Origin: Thelephora terrestris | Lineage: Eukaryota; Basidiomycota; Agaricomycetes; Thelephorales; Thelephoraceae | Direction: 5' to 3' | DNA: 64,000 bases | Assembly: GCA_015956445.1 (NCBI GenBank) | Contig: WIUZ02000014.1 | Location: forward strand, 496,001 to 560,000 | Part shown: in pieces, positions 22,436 to 34,697 of the stretch | Numbering within the stretch: the stretch's first letter is position 1 | Layout of the letters: every line of letters begins with the position of its first letter | Program-made: the position numbers and the translations under genes | The notes under the pieces: model-generated | Databases searched by the model: none | The model's input: only the letters and a program-made list of their open reading frames with translations | Told to the model about the DNA's origin: nothing

Positions 22436-23688
22436 ATGGACGACATGCGCGCTAGAACGTACGTCGCCCCTTCCCTTGCCATCCAGCCAGCTCACAACCA
22501 GCTACTACAGCCTAGAAACACTTTCCATGTATATACAGTCTCAGCGGGAGCTACTCTCTCGAACCCAGCACGAGATCGAGCGTTTGCACGCCCTGAAAAA
22601 CGAAGTCAAGCATGAGCAAGACCCTACCGTCGATTATATTCACGAAAAGGTACGCTCACGCGCCAGATTTTGCGAGGCTCCTGGATCGACGTGCTTGTAG
22701 CTCAACGGCGGCGCTTTTGGACTGGATGAGGAGGCCGGGTCAGAGGTCAGCATAGTCAGAGCCGTAGATTGGTCTTTGTTCCAGTCTAAAGGTGTGTAAA
22801 ACAACAGACAGATGGTCTCGTTCCCCGCTAAGACCCTTCTGGTTGTCAGATCCAACATTCCTCGACGAACTCGCCACAAAGTCGCGCGCAGTTCACGCTC
22901 AACGAAACGAGCCGTCCGAAACACAATGTTCGGAACTCTCGTACCTCCAAAACTTCGTGAGGAACAGCAAAACCACGATCGTTGACCCTCTGTTGGCTTA
23001 CCTGAGGAACGATCCGCTATTCATCGAGGCTCAAGTGGAGGCAGAGGCCCAAGTCAGACCTTCGCAGACCGTCGATTCTACCCATTCAGTGAAGACTCCC
23101 CAACGGTGTCCGGTTGGGACCGGTCATCGGCGATTACCTGCGTTGCGATTGGTTTGTAACACTACCCCCCATGCGGATAACGCGTTGGTGAATCCCGATT
23201 TTATGGGGTCTAGTCTTACAATGCTGCCGTTTGCATCTGATGTTCCGCTCTCGTCAACGTCCACCCCATGTCCGCCACATGTAAAAGGGGCGGGAGAAAG
23301 ACATTCATCTCGAAAGACGCCCAGATCTCCATCATCGCCACGCAAGGTTCCCCCCAAGCTCAAGGAAACAGAACAGCCCGTGCAAGCGGTCAACGATAGA
23401 CCAAAGCGTTCCCGCGGCCGCAAGTCCGACACGTTCAAAATGGCGTGGTCGGTGGAAGAGCAACGTCTCTTAGAAAGGTTACTTGAAGAGATACCGGATG
23501 GTGAGAAGAACAGGTAAGTTCCGTTGACCTTGACAGTTACACATGTGTTAATTTACGAGTTGGGATTCGTTCGAAGGTGGGCAAAGATCTCACAAGCGAT
23601 GAATGGACGGCGGACACCTCGACAGGTCGCGAGTAGGGTCCAGAAGTATTTCGAAAAGCTCAAGAAATTCGGGGTTGAAGTGCAATGA
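22436..23688 (+). CDS. Myb/SANT-like DNA-binding protein of ZZZ3 type
   Basis: Multi-exon gene. Proposed start MDDMRART joins over a ~50-base intron to a coiled-coil segment (LSRTQHEIERLHALKNEV). The middle is low-complexity and Ser/Pro-rich. A basic RPKRSRGRKSD block leads into a single Myb repeat: WSVEEQRLLERLLEEIP, WAKISQAMNGRRTPRQVASR and VQKYFEKLKKFG. The QVASRVQKYF ending is that of human ZZZ3, a component of the ATAC acetyltransferase complex, and resembles SHAQKYF-class plant Myb repeats. No ZZ zinc finger follows; the protein stops at VEVQ. Role in transcription is inferred. The first exon is the least certain part. Confidence 0.7.
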
Positions 23689-24297
23689 TCCTGGGGCGCG
23701 CCATAGCGGTGTGTACTCTTTTCGACCTGCGATAAAGTGCGCTGAACATGCTCCTTAGGCGTGACTTGTACGTCTTCCGGGAGTATGCTGGAGGCCTCTG
23801 TACGCGCGGCCTCGATCTCAATCTCTATTCAGTTATTCAGTTGTGGGGCTAGTTTGGCCTGGCTGGAGTGCTCTTATCACCACAAAATTGACTAGGGAAG
23901 ATGGCCGCATCGGAAGCGCTCTATGTTTACCCAATCAGTTTGGTACCCGAATCTTAATTGTACTGTAACTAATCTGTGTCTCTTGTATCTAAAGAACCAT
24001 CTAACCACCGTGAATGTGCGCTAACATCTTGTCGCATGCTATCGCCATCTCCGCTCGTCGGAGGGGCCGGTAAAAGGACCTTGGCGCTCGCGTAACTGCA
24101 AGGGTGCACGTATGCCTGATACTTCACATACCATATCGTCTCTCTCTGGCTGATATGCGTCCAGATCCCTGCATGGGAGTGGTCAAGCAATAAATGGCTG
24201 CAGTTGCAGTCCCGTAGCAGGCGTGAGAAAAAGCGCGCACACACAACTTGGTTCCCCCTGCACTCTTCCAGGCGATCGACCCGCGAACCAGGAAAAT
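23689..24297 (+). other. Intergenic, no gene supported
   Basis: 3' end of the Myb gene and promoter of the WW gene; no supported gene. Confidence 0.45.
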
Positions 24298-25177
24298 ATG
24301 GCAGAAGAGGCTCCATCCAACCCGACATCCACCACTCCCACGAACACAGGCAGCGTGGACGATAAGGTCGACGAACCGACTTTGACCGATTCCACAGCGG
24401 ACGATACGCAAGGAACGTGCACATCGATTGCGACTACTACGGCTGGCGACAATGCGGTTCCCGACGTTACGAATTCTGGAGCCTACTCTGTCGGGAGCTG
24501 GCAGGCGATATGGTCTCCTGCGCATGCCGCGTACTATTTCTATAACTCAGCCACACGGGAAACGACCTGGATCAACCCCATCCAACAGGGCCAGCAACAG
24601 ACGGAGGGTAAAGGCAAGGAGAATGCCGCCGGCGAAACCGAAGACGACGACGCCAACGATAAAGCGGAAGAAGACGACGAGAAACAAGGAGCCGTTGCTG
24701 GTCCTTCGACGACGAACGCGACTGGAACAATGACACCGAGTTTGACTCAGTGGGAACAAATGCAAGCCAATGCGATAGCGCAGGGTATCGACCCGTCTCT
24801 CGCTCACCTCGATCCCTCTCTCGCAACCGGTCCTTCAAGTTCCCTCCCGTCCGGAGCGTTCACTGCGAGGTTTAACGCGAGGACCGGGGCTTTCACCGGA
24901 GTGGACGGGAGAGAGCCTGCCCATCTGTCCGAGTACGAACGCGCGAGACGGATGAGTCAGTTTTATTTCGACGTTGGCGCATGGGAGAAGGAGCTCGAAC
25001 AACGGGAGGCCGCGGAGGAGGAGGGAAAGAAGAAACGAAAGCCGACCAAGAAAGATCTCGTGAGTCCCTCTGAGGTCATTTCCTCGCGGATACCAGCTGA
25101 CGTGGAGGCTGTAGGATCGCTTCAAGGAACAGAAACGGCAGAAAAAGATAGCAAAGACCGCTTGGCTTCGAACATAG
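24298..25177 (+). CDS. WW-domain protein, probably nuclear
   Basis: Two exons; the second begins after the intron ending CTGTAG near 25115 and encodes DRFKEQKRQKKIAKTAWLRT. A WW domain sits near residues 62-95: GSWQAIWSPAHAAYYFYN, then TTWINP, with both signature Trp residues and the YYFYN core. It is followed by an acidic low-complexity tract and a conserved-looking C-terminal block (GAFTARFNARTGAFTG ... YERARRMSQFYFD ... KKRKPTKKDL). WW domains bind proline-rich ligands; this domain layout is common in splicing or transcription-linked proteins. The exact orthologue was not recognised. Confidence 0.75.
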
Positions 25178-25362
25178 TCCTATCATTACTCATTCCTTCC
25201 TGTACATACATTTTTGCTCTCTTGCGTTGGCCAGCAACGGGTATGGCACGTAACAGTTCGACTACACATCAATGACCAAATGAAGCAAAGCAAACAAAGA
25301 GCATCCATCCAAGCGATCCCAGAATGAGAAACATAGTAACCACAAAATCCACGGGAACGCCC

Positions 25363-26542
25363 TTAACCCTCAGCCGGGAGGCTCTTCGTCTTCGTCAACC
25401 TGTTAGTGGAAAGTTTTAACCCCAAGACAAAGCGCAACAACCTAGGGATGGAAGAATTCACCCGTCAAAATGTTTCCCCCTTTTGGGGTCAGCTCTCCGC
25501 TTGGCCTGCGCCTTTCGGACCTTCCTCTCTGGTCTGACGACGATGATCGGAACGGGGGACCGACTCAGACAATACTTTGAGACGCTGCCCATCCCTGGCG
25601 CACCCAGTGCGGCTCCCCATGTTTGAATCATACCCCTCTGACCTCTTGTCCCGACGACGACGGACTCAGGCCGGTATAACGCAATCAGGCGGTCGATGTT
25701 ATCTGTCACTTTCCCCGCGATGAACTCGATTACCACGGATATCTGAAAAGGGGGATGGCGCAAACGCCGATGTCATAAGTTGGTCAGGGCTTGCGTAACG
25801 AAATCGTAAAAGGAGGTGAATGTATGCGCTGATGCCAAGCACATAGAAGCATGGACGATATTTTTCGGAACTTGGAGCAAAAGAATCTGCACGATACATA
25901 CCTTTCGCTCGGGGTCATATTCCACAGACTTGGCTTGAACTTGTTGTAGGAGTTCACGAGCTTCGTCTCGAATTACATCGTGATCTTTAGCTAAATCGTA
26001 GGCCAACAGGATATTAGCATTTGCCCAAGGGACCACAGCAACCGTGTCCAATCTGTGGCACACGATCGGTAGTGGGAGGAGTGAAAGTGATACACACCCA
26101 GATCATCCTCATCGAATCCCCGGAACACGACGAGTTCATCCCCATCTTGAACTAACGAGTCCAGAGCCCAGTCCAACGCCTGGCTCCCACTCTCATCCAG
26201 ACTAGACGCACACAAAAACACCCTCGTCTGTGGCGTTCTTGTATACCCGACGCTTTCCGCCGAGAGGGTGAAAGAGAACATCGATGCAGCTGGGTTCTCG
26301 AAGGTATCGAAGGAAACTTTGGGCGTGTAGCCCCCTAAAGACACCAATGGGCTTGGCGATGCCAAACTCGTCGAGGGGCACACATGTCCCGGCGTGGAGG
26401 CGGAGAAGGATATAACAGGGGGAGATATTGGGGGTGAGGGTCGAGAGTGGGAGGAATCCCTACGCTTCAATGCTGAACGTAGTGGGACTGGCATCGATAG
26501 CGAGTGGGGGATGGGCACACGATGGGGGGGAGAGTCGGACAT
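25363..26542 (-). CDS. Universal stress protein (UspA) family
   Basis: Multi-exon gene read leftwards. A Ser/Pro-rich N-terminus (start MSDSPPHRVPIPHS at 26542) is followed by the UspA fold: RVFLCASSLDESG (beta 1), ALDWALDSL, and late in the protein the nucleotide-binding motif GTRGQRG...GMGSVSKYCLSRSP with the G-2x-G-9x-G-S/T pattern, then VPIIVVRP. ATP-binding type USPs act in stress tolerance. The basic tail KAQAKRRADPKRGKHFD and the tiny last exon (stop at 25363) are tentative. A longer in-frame upstream stretch is probably 5' leader. Confidence 0.78.
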
Positions 26543-26831
26543 GGCCTTTGGTCGGAGGGGGTGTGTGATGGCTGCTGAAAGGAACAAAGTATTGATTTCC
26601 CACGACGGCCCGGAGAGCGGCCGATCCGCAGACTGTGAAAGTGACGGAAAGCGGATTCTATTACCATTTGTACAGAGGGAATAGATGCGACTGGAAAACA
26701 TTGCAACGCGGCAGGTATTTAATAAGAGAGCAAGGGCGACGATAAAAATGCGGAGGGAATACATTGAGCGTGAACTAATGGGAGGCTGAGCAAAAGACAT
26801 GGTCGAAGATGAGCGGAGTGAGGGTCACCCT

Positions 26832-28017
26832 TCAGGCGGAAACCCTTGTGGATGCTCGAAGACGTTTCGCAGGGGGAGGAGAGGGTGCATCAGCTGGACC
26901 GTCGTCCTCTTCGTCTTTGAGGAAGAAAATATCGGGTAGTTGATCGCCAACGTAGGCAACGCCGATCCTTCCACCGTCCACGTGGGAAAAGACAACTCCC
27001 CAATATTCCCCACTAACGCAACCGAACTTCTCAAACATCGCGGCGGTATCCGCAAGACCGCTGATGATAAATCCTGCATCGCGGGCCACTCCCGATTTCA
27101 GCCCTCCGTTCTTGACTTTTTGCTGAGGGCCGGCGTCCACTTTGGTTTTCGCAAGGTTCCGTGCGGGCCTGGATTTGGATTTCTTGGTTAATTTGAGGGG
27201 TTCCGGAGTGAGAGGACGTTCCCTGGAGTTGGAATTTCCTGGCATCAGAGCGGCATAGTGGAGCAACGTATCGTGGTCGATTTTGACCCCGGATGTGGAT
27301 GTGTAGTTCGCGTTCCGTTTGGAGCAGCACTTTGTGCAATTACAGGTGCCTGCACAAAACGGACACTTCCACTTCTTCAGCCGAGGGTTAAATTCTATGT
27401 GGTCAGGATACCTAGGACGATCGGTCAAGATTGCGAATTTAGGCGTAGAGGGGTGAGAAAGATTCGGACCTTTTGATGATACAAGACACACAGAAGAGCT
27501 TTCTACAAGACCTGCCGGAGTCGTTACTGGATGTGCAGCGCATAAATGCATACCGCGGCCCGTTGCGACACTGGTGACACCGATCCTCGCTGACATAGGG
27601 TCCAGGGCCGTGCCTCTGTTTCTGCGCCACGAGGGTGGTTGTAGCCACGGGACTTTGTGAGCGCTTGCGTTTTCTCGACGCCCTTGACGGCCGGTCCACC
27701 GGGGAAGGTGGGCTGGGAAGGCTCATTATTTCAGGACTGGAGGCTGGCTGTTCCGCGGCAAAATTTGAGAGCCTCGGAATGCGAGGTCGCAGCACCCTTC
27801 CGCCCTCGATAGGATGTAGGATTTCCTCTTCTTCTTCGTCGGAGGAAGTGAGTGGAGAGAGGTCTGACTCCTCGTCTATATGATGGTCGACAAGGCTGGG
27901 TTCCGGGGTTAGAGAGACGGTTGATAGTCTGTTGACTTCTTCGTTCGAGTCCGCGACCGAAGACAATGGGGTTAGAGAGCGGGGTGGATCGTGGAGGATG
28001 GAATGCGGAGAGTCCAT
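26832..28017 (-). CDS. zf-4CXXC_R1 zinc-finger protein (nuclear, CDCA7-like finger)
   Basis: Two exons with the intron at about 27473-27416. After an acidic N-terminal half (LSPLTSSDEEEEEI) comes the Cys-rich finger: CHQC, a Cys-containing SCRKLFCVSC, then CPFCAGTCNCTKCCSKRN, i.e. four CxxC pairs as in zf-4CXXC_R1 of the MAOA repressor R1/CDCA7 family. The C-terminal part is basic then acidic and ends PPPAKRLRASTRVSA. Vertebrate relatives bind chromatin or hemimethylated DNA and help HELLS; a fungal role is not known. Divergent from TOF1. Confidence 0.82.
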
Positions 28018-28306
28018 GGTGAGGCCTCCGCCTGATCAAGTACGGGCGGTCAGTTGGTGGACGTTAATGCAGATACTTGTGTCTGTACCTCGCAAACCCT
28101 TTGTGCGACTTGAACGGCCAGGATTCTCTAAGCGAGAGATACGAACCGCGGTTCTTGGTGGCGGCTGAGGCCTGAGGGACAAGAGCGGAACTGAGCGGCA
28201 CGGGACCATTACCTCGATCGCATTCACACCGTCACGAGATCTCCACGCCGACGGTAAGTTACTTGTCGTGATCGAAACGCGGTGTCGCGTGCAAAGGTCG
28301 TGTCTA
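28018..28306. promoter_or_regulatory. Shared intergenic promoter of zf-4CXXC_R1 gene and TOF1
   Basis: 289 bases between divergent starts. No obvious TATA element; CG-rich with several CGGT/ACCG words. Confidence 0.45.
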
Positions 28307-31300
28307 ATGCCTGACCACACAATTTCAATCTCCTCCGAGTCTGATGGCGAAGAACAGCTTAATAGGCGTACCGTTCTTGAACCGGCCATCCAGAGTGTTA
28401 TTGATGCCCTGGGGGGCTTCGAAGATGGCATCTACAGGATGGGAGATGAGTGCTACAGCTGTCTCAAGGACCTCAAGAAGTTCTGGCGTAAGGACGACAC
28501 TGACGATGAACGAACCGTCGCAAGGGTCTTCTCTGACTGCCGAGTCCTCTCCAACGACTTGATTCCTATACTCATGGAGACTGCTGGTAAAGGGCACGTC
28601 GAAGACAAACGGGCGATTGCATGTGCCGACTTGATCACCGCGATGACTTGGCCTATCGACCTCGCGGAAGAGTTGAAGGAAATGGACGAGGAATTCGACA
28701 AGGGAGCCGATTACACTCAACTACTGTCGAGCCACCTCCGGTACAAGGCGGCGATGTTACAACCTGGAGTTCTGAAGGCCCTCTTCTCGATCGTCCTCCC
28801 TTGCCTCGCGAAACCTCCAAAGGAACGGAAGGAACGCGACATCCAAATAATCACCGTTGTGCTGTTTCTGGTTCGGAACCTGGCCTTCATCAAGGACCTT
28901 CCCTCGAACAGCAATCTCAGTTCTGACCAAGCCGAGCTCTCGTCGTTACAGAGCCGACTGATCAAGATCCTTTCAGAAGACTTCATTTTGGAATTCTTGT
29001 TGACGATTGCGTCCAACGCCCCTACCGACCCTCTTTTCAACCGTTGGAACGTTATTGCCCTCGAGATATTCTACCTCATCTTTCGCGGAGTACGACCGGA
29101 AAACTTAGTGATTGAAGCCGAGAAAGTAAACTCATGGTCCTTTATACGGTGACGCAGCCCTGATCTCAATCCGTAGCAAGCAAGCTCCAATTTGAACCGT
29201 TTACTCTCCATTGAAGGACAAAGAAAACTCGAGTGGTCCCGTAACGCAACGTCAAGGCACTCACGCTTCGGTACCACAATAACAGTGACAAAGAACATTA
29301 AACCTCGCGCAAACCCCGGTGAGCCTTCGAACGCCAAGGATGAAGCTCCCCCCTCCAAGGCGTACGTTCTTCATCGTCAGAAGGCTATTACAACAGAAAC
29401 CGGGGAAATGTTCGACGCGGAAAAGAAACGGAGGACAAAGAAAGGGAAGACGATCGATGCATTGGCTCGAGAGGACACATTGTCACTCGAATCACGGAAG
29501 ATTGTTCAAGGGCTTGCTAAGGACTTCGTCAAATCTTGCTTTTCCCGTGCGTACCCGTGGCCGACCGGGCGCGAACTTGTCTGACAACTCATCTTATAGC
29601 GTTCCTATCGTCGCTGTTAAAGGATATCAAATCCGAACGCCCGAAGATCACAGAAAAGGACAACCTACGTCTCCTTTTCATTACAAAATGGTTCTTGGAG
29701 TTCTTCCTTCAGGCCCACGCAAAGGAAAAAGATCTCAAGAAAGAGAATAGTTGGGATTTTGGATTCGTTGCAGAGGTTACTGACCGGGTGTGGATCGCAT
29801 GGGTCCTCAAACGCATGCGCGAGGCTCTAGATGCAAAGGTTTTTTGTCAATAATTTCGAGTGGCGGGCGAAACTGACCCACCCGGTAGCCGAAAATGTGG
29901 ACGGAGTTCCAGGCTGGCATCGAGTGCCTTACTCAACTACTACTTCTCATCGAGCGGATGTCAACCGAGGATCTTACTGACTTCGCTTTGACCGATGCCG
30001 CAGAGGCCCTCCAGAACCAACTTATCTACAACGGTGAAGTCTTGGAAATTGCTCTGGAGAGTTTGAAGGCATACAAGGATGGGACGCAATCACTGGTTTA
30101 CCTCGACTCCAGCGTTCATCTCACTTACGCACTTCTACGCATGCTGGAGAAGTGGACGAAGGTGGGAGGTGGTAGGGAGATGTACGTTCGCAAGAAGGCA
30201 AGGAGGAGGAAGCCAAAAGGTCCGCCCTCGTTGTCTCTGTTCCCTGCCATGTTATCGATGGGAGGTCCCAGGCCCTACCGAAGAGGAAGGGATCCCAGAC
30301 GTGGAAGATGAAGAGGTGGGGAATAACGAAGAGGAGGAGGTCAAGGAAATGCGACTTACATTCGAGGGCTTCGAGCTGGTTTGTCAAATTAACCCGACGG
30401 TCGTGCTGTGCTGACCTATGAACCAGAGATTTGCCAACTCAGAGGTGACGAGAACATTATTAGCATACCTTGCGAGGTACAAGGAGTTCCCATCTCCGGA
30501 GCACATGAAACGTGTCGTCAGCCTGCTGCACCGGCAAGCGGTTCGAGCCAAGGCTGAAGGTCTATTCTTCAACGTACGTACAAGTGATCAGTCCCAACGG
30601 ACCTTTGTGACCGAGCTTGCACAAGGTTTCGACGCTCGCTCTTTTTAAGAGCATCCTGGACCACAAACCATACCTACCAAGAGATCAGCCCCACAAGGAT
30701 CTCGTCAACCTGATACAATTTCTGCTGCGGCAGTTTTTCAAGGCCGTCGAGGACGACTCATTCATCATTGTTCATGTGCGGCTCCATCACTCGCGGTCGA
30801 TGTTGGTTTTGCGCTGTTGACTGACTTTATCCGATATTTCAGGCCCTATATCCGAAGAATCGCAGTCACTGGAAACAATTCTCGAGTTGGAAACCTGAAG
30901 AGAAGTTTGTCGAGAGGGAGAAAAAAGTGGCTGCGGAAGTTCAAGTTACCAAAGGTTACACCTGGACTGAAGAGATGGGGATCGTCATAACCTGTCTTGT
31001 CGAGGAGGAGAAGACTCACTTGATCAATTGGGCCAAAGAGGTCAGTCTGCCAGGCCCCTGCGCTTTGACCTGCTCTCACGTGGTTTCGTAGATACTCTTG
31101 GGGGTAATATCCCAGAGAAAACGGATCATCGAGGAAACGGACAAGGTTGAATTGGACAACGAAGATGAAGATGAGGAAGGACCCGAATCTGATGCCAGAC
31201 CAGGCTCGTGGAGGAACCCGTCTGGGGAAGCAATTGCAAAATTCACAGACTTCTGTAAGATTGACCACGAGTTGGGCGTGTTCAGCGCACTGAAACGCAC

Positions 31301-32200
31301 ACAGCAATCCCGTATAAAGATGAGGCTCAGGCGGACGCTGCAACGAACGACCCCCACCTCAAGCTAATGTTTAGGTTGCTCAAGTTCGAAGTTCAAGAGG
31401 AGCAAGACAGTGGGTAAAATAATTTCCTGGTTGTGAACACTGACGAATGCTCTAACCCAGACCTTGATGAAATCCAGTGGATGGTCCCCGCCAAACTCAT
31501 GCCCTTCGATATGCAAAGTCACCTCAACGTCATTGACCAGTTCCTGGAGTCCCCGATTGATCTCCAGGGGAAGAAGGCATCAGAGCTCTTGAAGAAGAAG
31601 CCACGGAAACGTAAACCTCGGCATGTTGAAGTCGATGAGGACGGTGAGCCACTGGCAAGAAAGGAGAGAAAGAAGAAAGAGGCACAGCAATACAAGTCCG
31701 CAACGATGATCGAGGATAGTGATGCCGACGACGATGAGTGGGCAGCGTTCTTCGAGAGAGAGAAGCAACTTGCGGAGAAGACCGCGCTTGTCGCTGCGAC
31801 TTCTGGAACGAGTGGGACGATGAGAGCCACAGGCACGAAGAAAAGAACGGAGCGGAAGAAGAGACGGAGAAAGCGCGGAGGGGATGTCCCTTCAGGGTCA
31901 GAGGTGGAAAAGAGTGGAAGTGGGTCGGACGAAGCACCCGCTACCACGCAGACCCCTCAGGAAGATGGCGCCCCTTCGCTGAATGAACCCATCCCACCGC
32001 CACCGGAACCGGCGCGACCGCGTCCTCGACCTCGCAAACGATTGAGAGCGTCCAGCCCCCCTCAAAGTTCATCACCTCCTCTCGAACCTCATCCCTTGCC
32101 GGACCTTGAGGACAATGATAATGGGAACCCGGAACCCACCTCAGGCACCAGACCAGCGAAAAGACATCGACTGGTCATATCAGAAGACGAAGACGAATGA
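28307..32200 (+). CDS. TOF1: Replication fork protection factor TOF1/Swi1 (Timeless)
   Basis: Large gene of more than 1000 residues. The first long exon reads from MPDHTISISSESDGE into the Timeless N-terminal domain (VIDALGGFEDGIYRMGDEC, then LAEELKEMDEEFD). The next exon gives QASSNLNRLLSIEGQRKLEW and the hallmark SRHSRFGTTITV. Middle exons hold the helical Timeless core, including an acidic DEDEEGPESDARPGSWRN stretch. The C-terminal exon is Lys/Arg- and acid-rich and ends KRHRLVISEDEDE. Known role: with Csm3/Swi3 it stabilises stalled forks and signals through Mrc1. An upstream in-frame GTG extension is not needed; the ATG at 28307 fits the family N-terminus. Confidence 0.9.
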
Positions 32201-32291
32201 GAGGGGCCATCTTCGTTTCGTATTGTGCGCATTGCCGGGGTCTTTGTCGATAGATCTACCTTCATCTATTGATTTCTTCTACGTCTACTGG

Positions 32292-33295
32292 TTAGAAATC
32301 GAAACTCTTGTTGAGATCCTCGCGGAGAAGTTCCCGCATGCCCGGCGGTAATCGTGGTTCATCTCCGTCGGCTATGTACCCTACATGTCGTCAGATCGTG
32401 GCCACGGTCACTAATGGAAATCTTACTAAAAGGCATTTCTACGCTCTCTTTGGGGTTGAAGACGATCGTCGGGTGATCCTGGCAATCGTCACGAGCGAAG
32501 ACGAGGTCGATTAAACTACCCTCACTTTGTACGGGATTTTAGACAATGGAACTGAAGATGCCGGATCAGACGAGATGAAACCTCGAAATGAGACGACACA
32601 CCTTTATCTTCTATAACGAATTTCGTGACCCCCAACGCCGTATCGGTTGTCATTTGAATGGGCCCGAGGTGCCTTGACGGAAACCCCAGCGCTCGAAGCT
32701 CGGACGTGCGATCACGAGGTGGGTCGTCCCCTGCGAGATGTAAGATCCAGGTGCTGCGTTTATAATCGATGTGGCCGTTCACCCAAAATTCCCTTGGTGA
32801 ACATTAGCGTCGCGGAGATGAGAAAACATATCAAAACATACGCCGAAGAGAAAATTTGTGTACGTATCGTCTGGGGAAAGTTCGCGTTCTGCCTTGGGAT
32901 CCAGAAGACAAACTTGGTCCAAAGGAACCCCGATAGCCTTTGTCAGGTCCACGACGCCTTGGGTGGTGCAAAAAACATCAGCGATATCGTCAGCACTAGC
33001 CCCCGCTGACGATTCGCTAAAGGATTTCAGGAGTGCACGGCCACACCGTTGTGACAAGTGTGTAAAGTGAACCTCTGAGCCAGGGCCGGCCAACATCCTC
33101 ATATGCTGTACGATAGCTGATCGGAATTTTTGTCTGCATGGCTGTAGAGATCGCCTACTTTGTACTCAAGCTCGACCCAATCAGGCAATGCCTTGGGTGT
33201 GTTGTCATCCTCTTCCATGTGTTCTGAGGCGAGTTTGAGATAAATCCAAGTAATTGCGTGATAGCGGTCTCACCGACGAAGTAACGGAAGGACAT
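32292..33295 (-). CDS. SFM1: SPOUT protein-arginine methyltransferase SFM1 (DUF431)
   Basis: Seven or so exons reconstruct a full protein: MSFRYFVEHMEEDD..., WVELEYK, then LFGGILGDDPPRDRTSEL, GFPSRHLGPIQMTTDTALGV, DHPTIVFNPKESVEMPFRYI and an end at KSFDF. The GGILGD-PPRDRT and MTTDTA blocks are the SAM-binding knot of Sfm1/DUF431. Yeast Sfm1 methylates an Arg of ribosomal protein uS3. One exon is only 10 bases (32783-32792), coding the middle of GGILGD. Start and stop are both clear. Convergent with TOF1 (91 bases between stops) and divergent from the Nudix gene. Confidence 0.9.
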
Positions 33296-33409
33296 ACTGG
33301 GCTTGAACGGGAGTGGTTGTTTGGCAAAAGCCTCGGAACCAAACACTGCTAAATTCGGAAACCTAAATCGACTCAAATCGACTCTCGATCTCCGCTCGCA
33401 TCCCTCGTT
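33296..33409. promoter_or_regulatory. Shared promoter between SFM1 and Nudix gene
   Basis: 114 bases between divergent starts; contains a direct repeat of an AAATCGACTC word at about 33364-33383. Confidence 0.45.
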
Positions 33410-34697
33410 ATGGCCTCTCTTCTTGATGTGGTCAGGACATGCGACAACTATGTCAGGGACGACGAACCTCTTGTTCCGTTCTCTATCACTCCGGGAAGTT
33501 CAATTATCGGCCTTCTTCGGGAAGAGGTGGTCGAAGCGCTCCTGTCCGATAACGCCAAGAACCAATCCGAAGGGACTCAAGAAAAATGGACTCCATGTGT
33601 TCGTCCCGAGACGAATACCATCGAACGAATATGCTTTGCTCCCCACTTGTCTACCAGAGAAGCACGCAGTACGGCAATTAAGAACTTGTGCGAGGAGTGG
33701 AGAGATGGTGGAGTACTGTTCCAGGATGTTATGGGACCACGAAAGTGGCGAAACGAGGTCTATCCCATTTACGGGAACTATCTGGGCCCGCTTGCAGTCA
33801 AGGATCCCAGGCTTTCTTATCCGCACTCCGACGGCCTCGACCCCAGTGTGCGTGCCGCCGGAGAGGCAAACCACGTGTTTGATATTGAACGTTCCGCTGC
33901 TGCGCTCTTCGGGCTGATAACACGTGGTGTCCATATGACAGTGTACGAAAAGGGCGACGACGGGACCATTAGAATATGGGTGCCTACTCGGGCGAAGACA
34001 AAGCAAACGTGGGGGGAACTTGTTTGGACTTGTGACGTCGAAGCTAACAACCGTGTCCCTAGATGGCCAGGATACCTAGACAACAGCGTTGCGGGGGGGA
34101 CACCAAGCGGGATGGGAAACTTCGAATCGTTGGTCAAAGAGTCGATGGAGGAGGCCAGCTTGGAAGAAGACCTCGTTCGAAAACATGCTCGTGCCGTGGG
34201 TGTTGTGAGTTACTTCTTCAGGACGAGCGCTGGATGGCTGCAACCCGAGATTGAGTGAGTACCTCGTGTAAATCCAGCTGTAATATCTTCTCAACAATAG
34301 GCAGGTTCGTGTACGATTTACTTTTGCCAAAGGGAGACGGTTCGGTGTCCTTTGAACCAAAACCCCTGGACGGGGAAGTGGAAAAGTTCGAGGTGTGTAC
34401 CATAATCGGGTCCGCCGGCGCCGGTCTTCGGGCCCATTCATCGGTGTTTGTAGCTTCTTCCCCTTAACGAGGCTGTAAAACGTATGAGGGCGGGACTTTT
34501 CAAACCGAATTGTGCCGTTGGTGAGCTTTCCCCATGTCGCATCCTGTTGTCTCCCTTGGTCTGAACCATTTCGTCCAGTGCTCATCGATTTCATGATCCG
34601 CCACGGATTCATCACCTCAGACAACGAGGGGGATTTCTTGGACATAACTACTCGAATCCACCGAAGGTTCGATTTCGAAAATTACATCCCCCGTTAG
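33410..34697 (+). CDS. Nudix hydrolase, YJR142W-like (DUF4743 + Nudix)
   Basis: Several exons. The N-terminal exon (to about 34010) is the DUF4743-type lead domain ending in RSAAALFGLITRGVHMTVYE. The Nudix part follows: WPGYLDNSVAGG, PSGMGNFESLVKESMEEASL, matching GG..G..E....E..EEA with Lys in place of the usual Arg before ES. It continues through FVYDLLLPKG and PLDGEVEKFE to a C-terminal exon ending FDFENYIPR. Relatives hydrolyse thiamine-diphosphate derivatives or similar diphosphates. The Glu residues for Mg binding are present, so activity is likely. Confidence 0.83.

Noticed and set aside
26543-26800. N-terminal extension of the universal stress protein
   Set aside because: In frame but hydrophobic and unlike the Ser/Pro-rich fungal N-terminus; the ATG at 26542 fits better.
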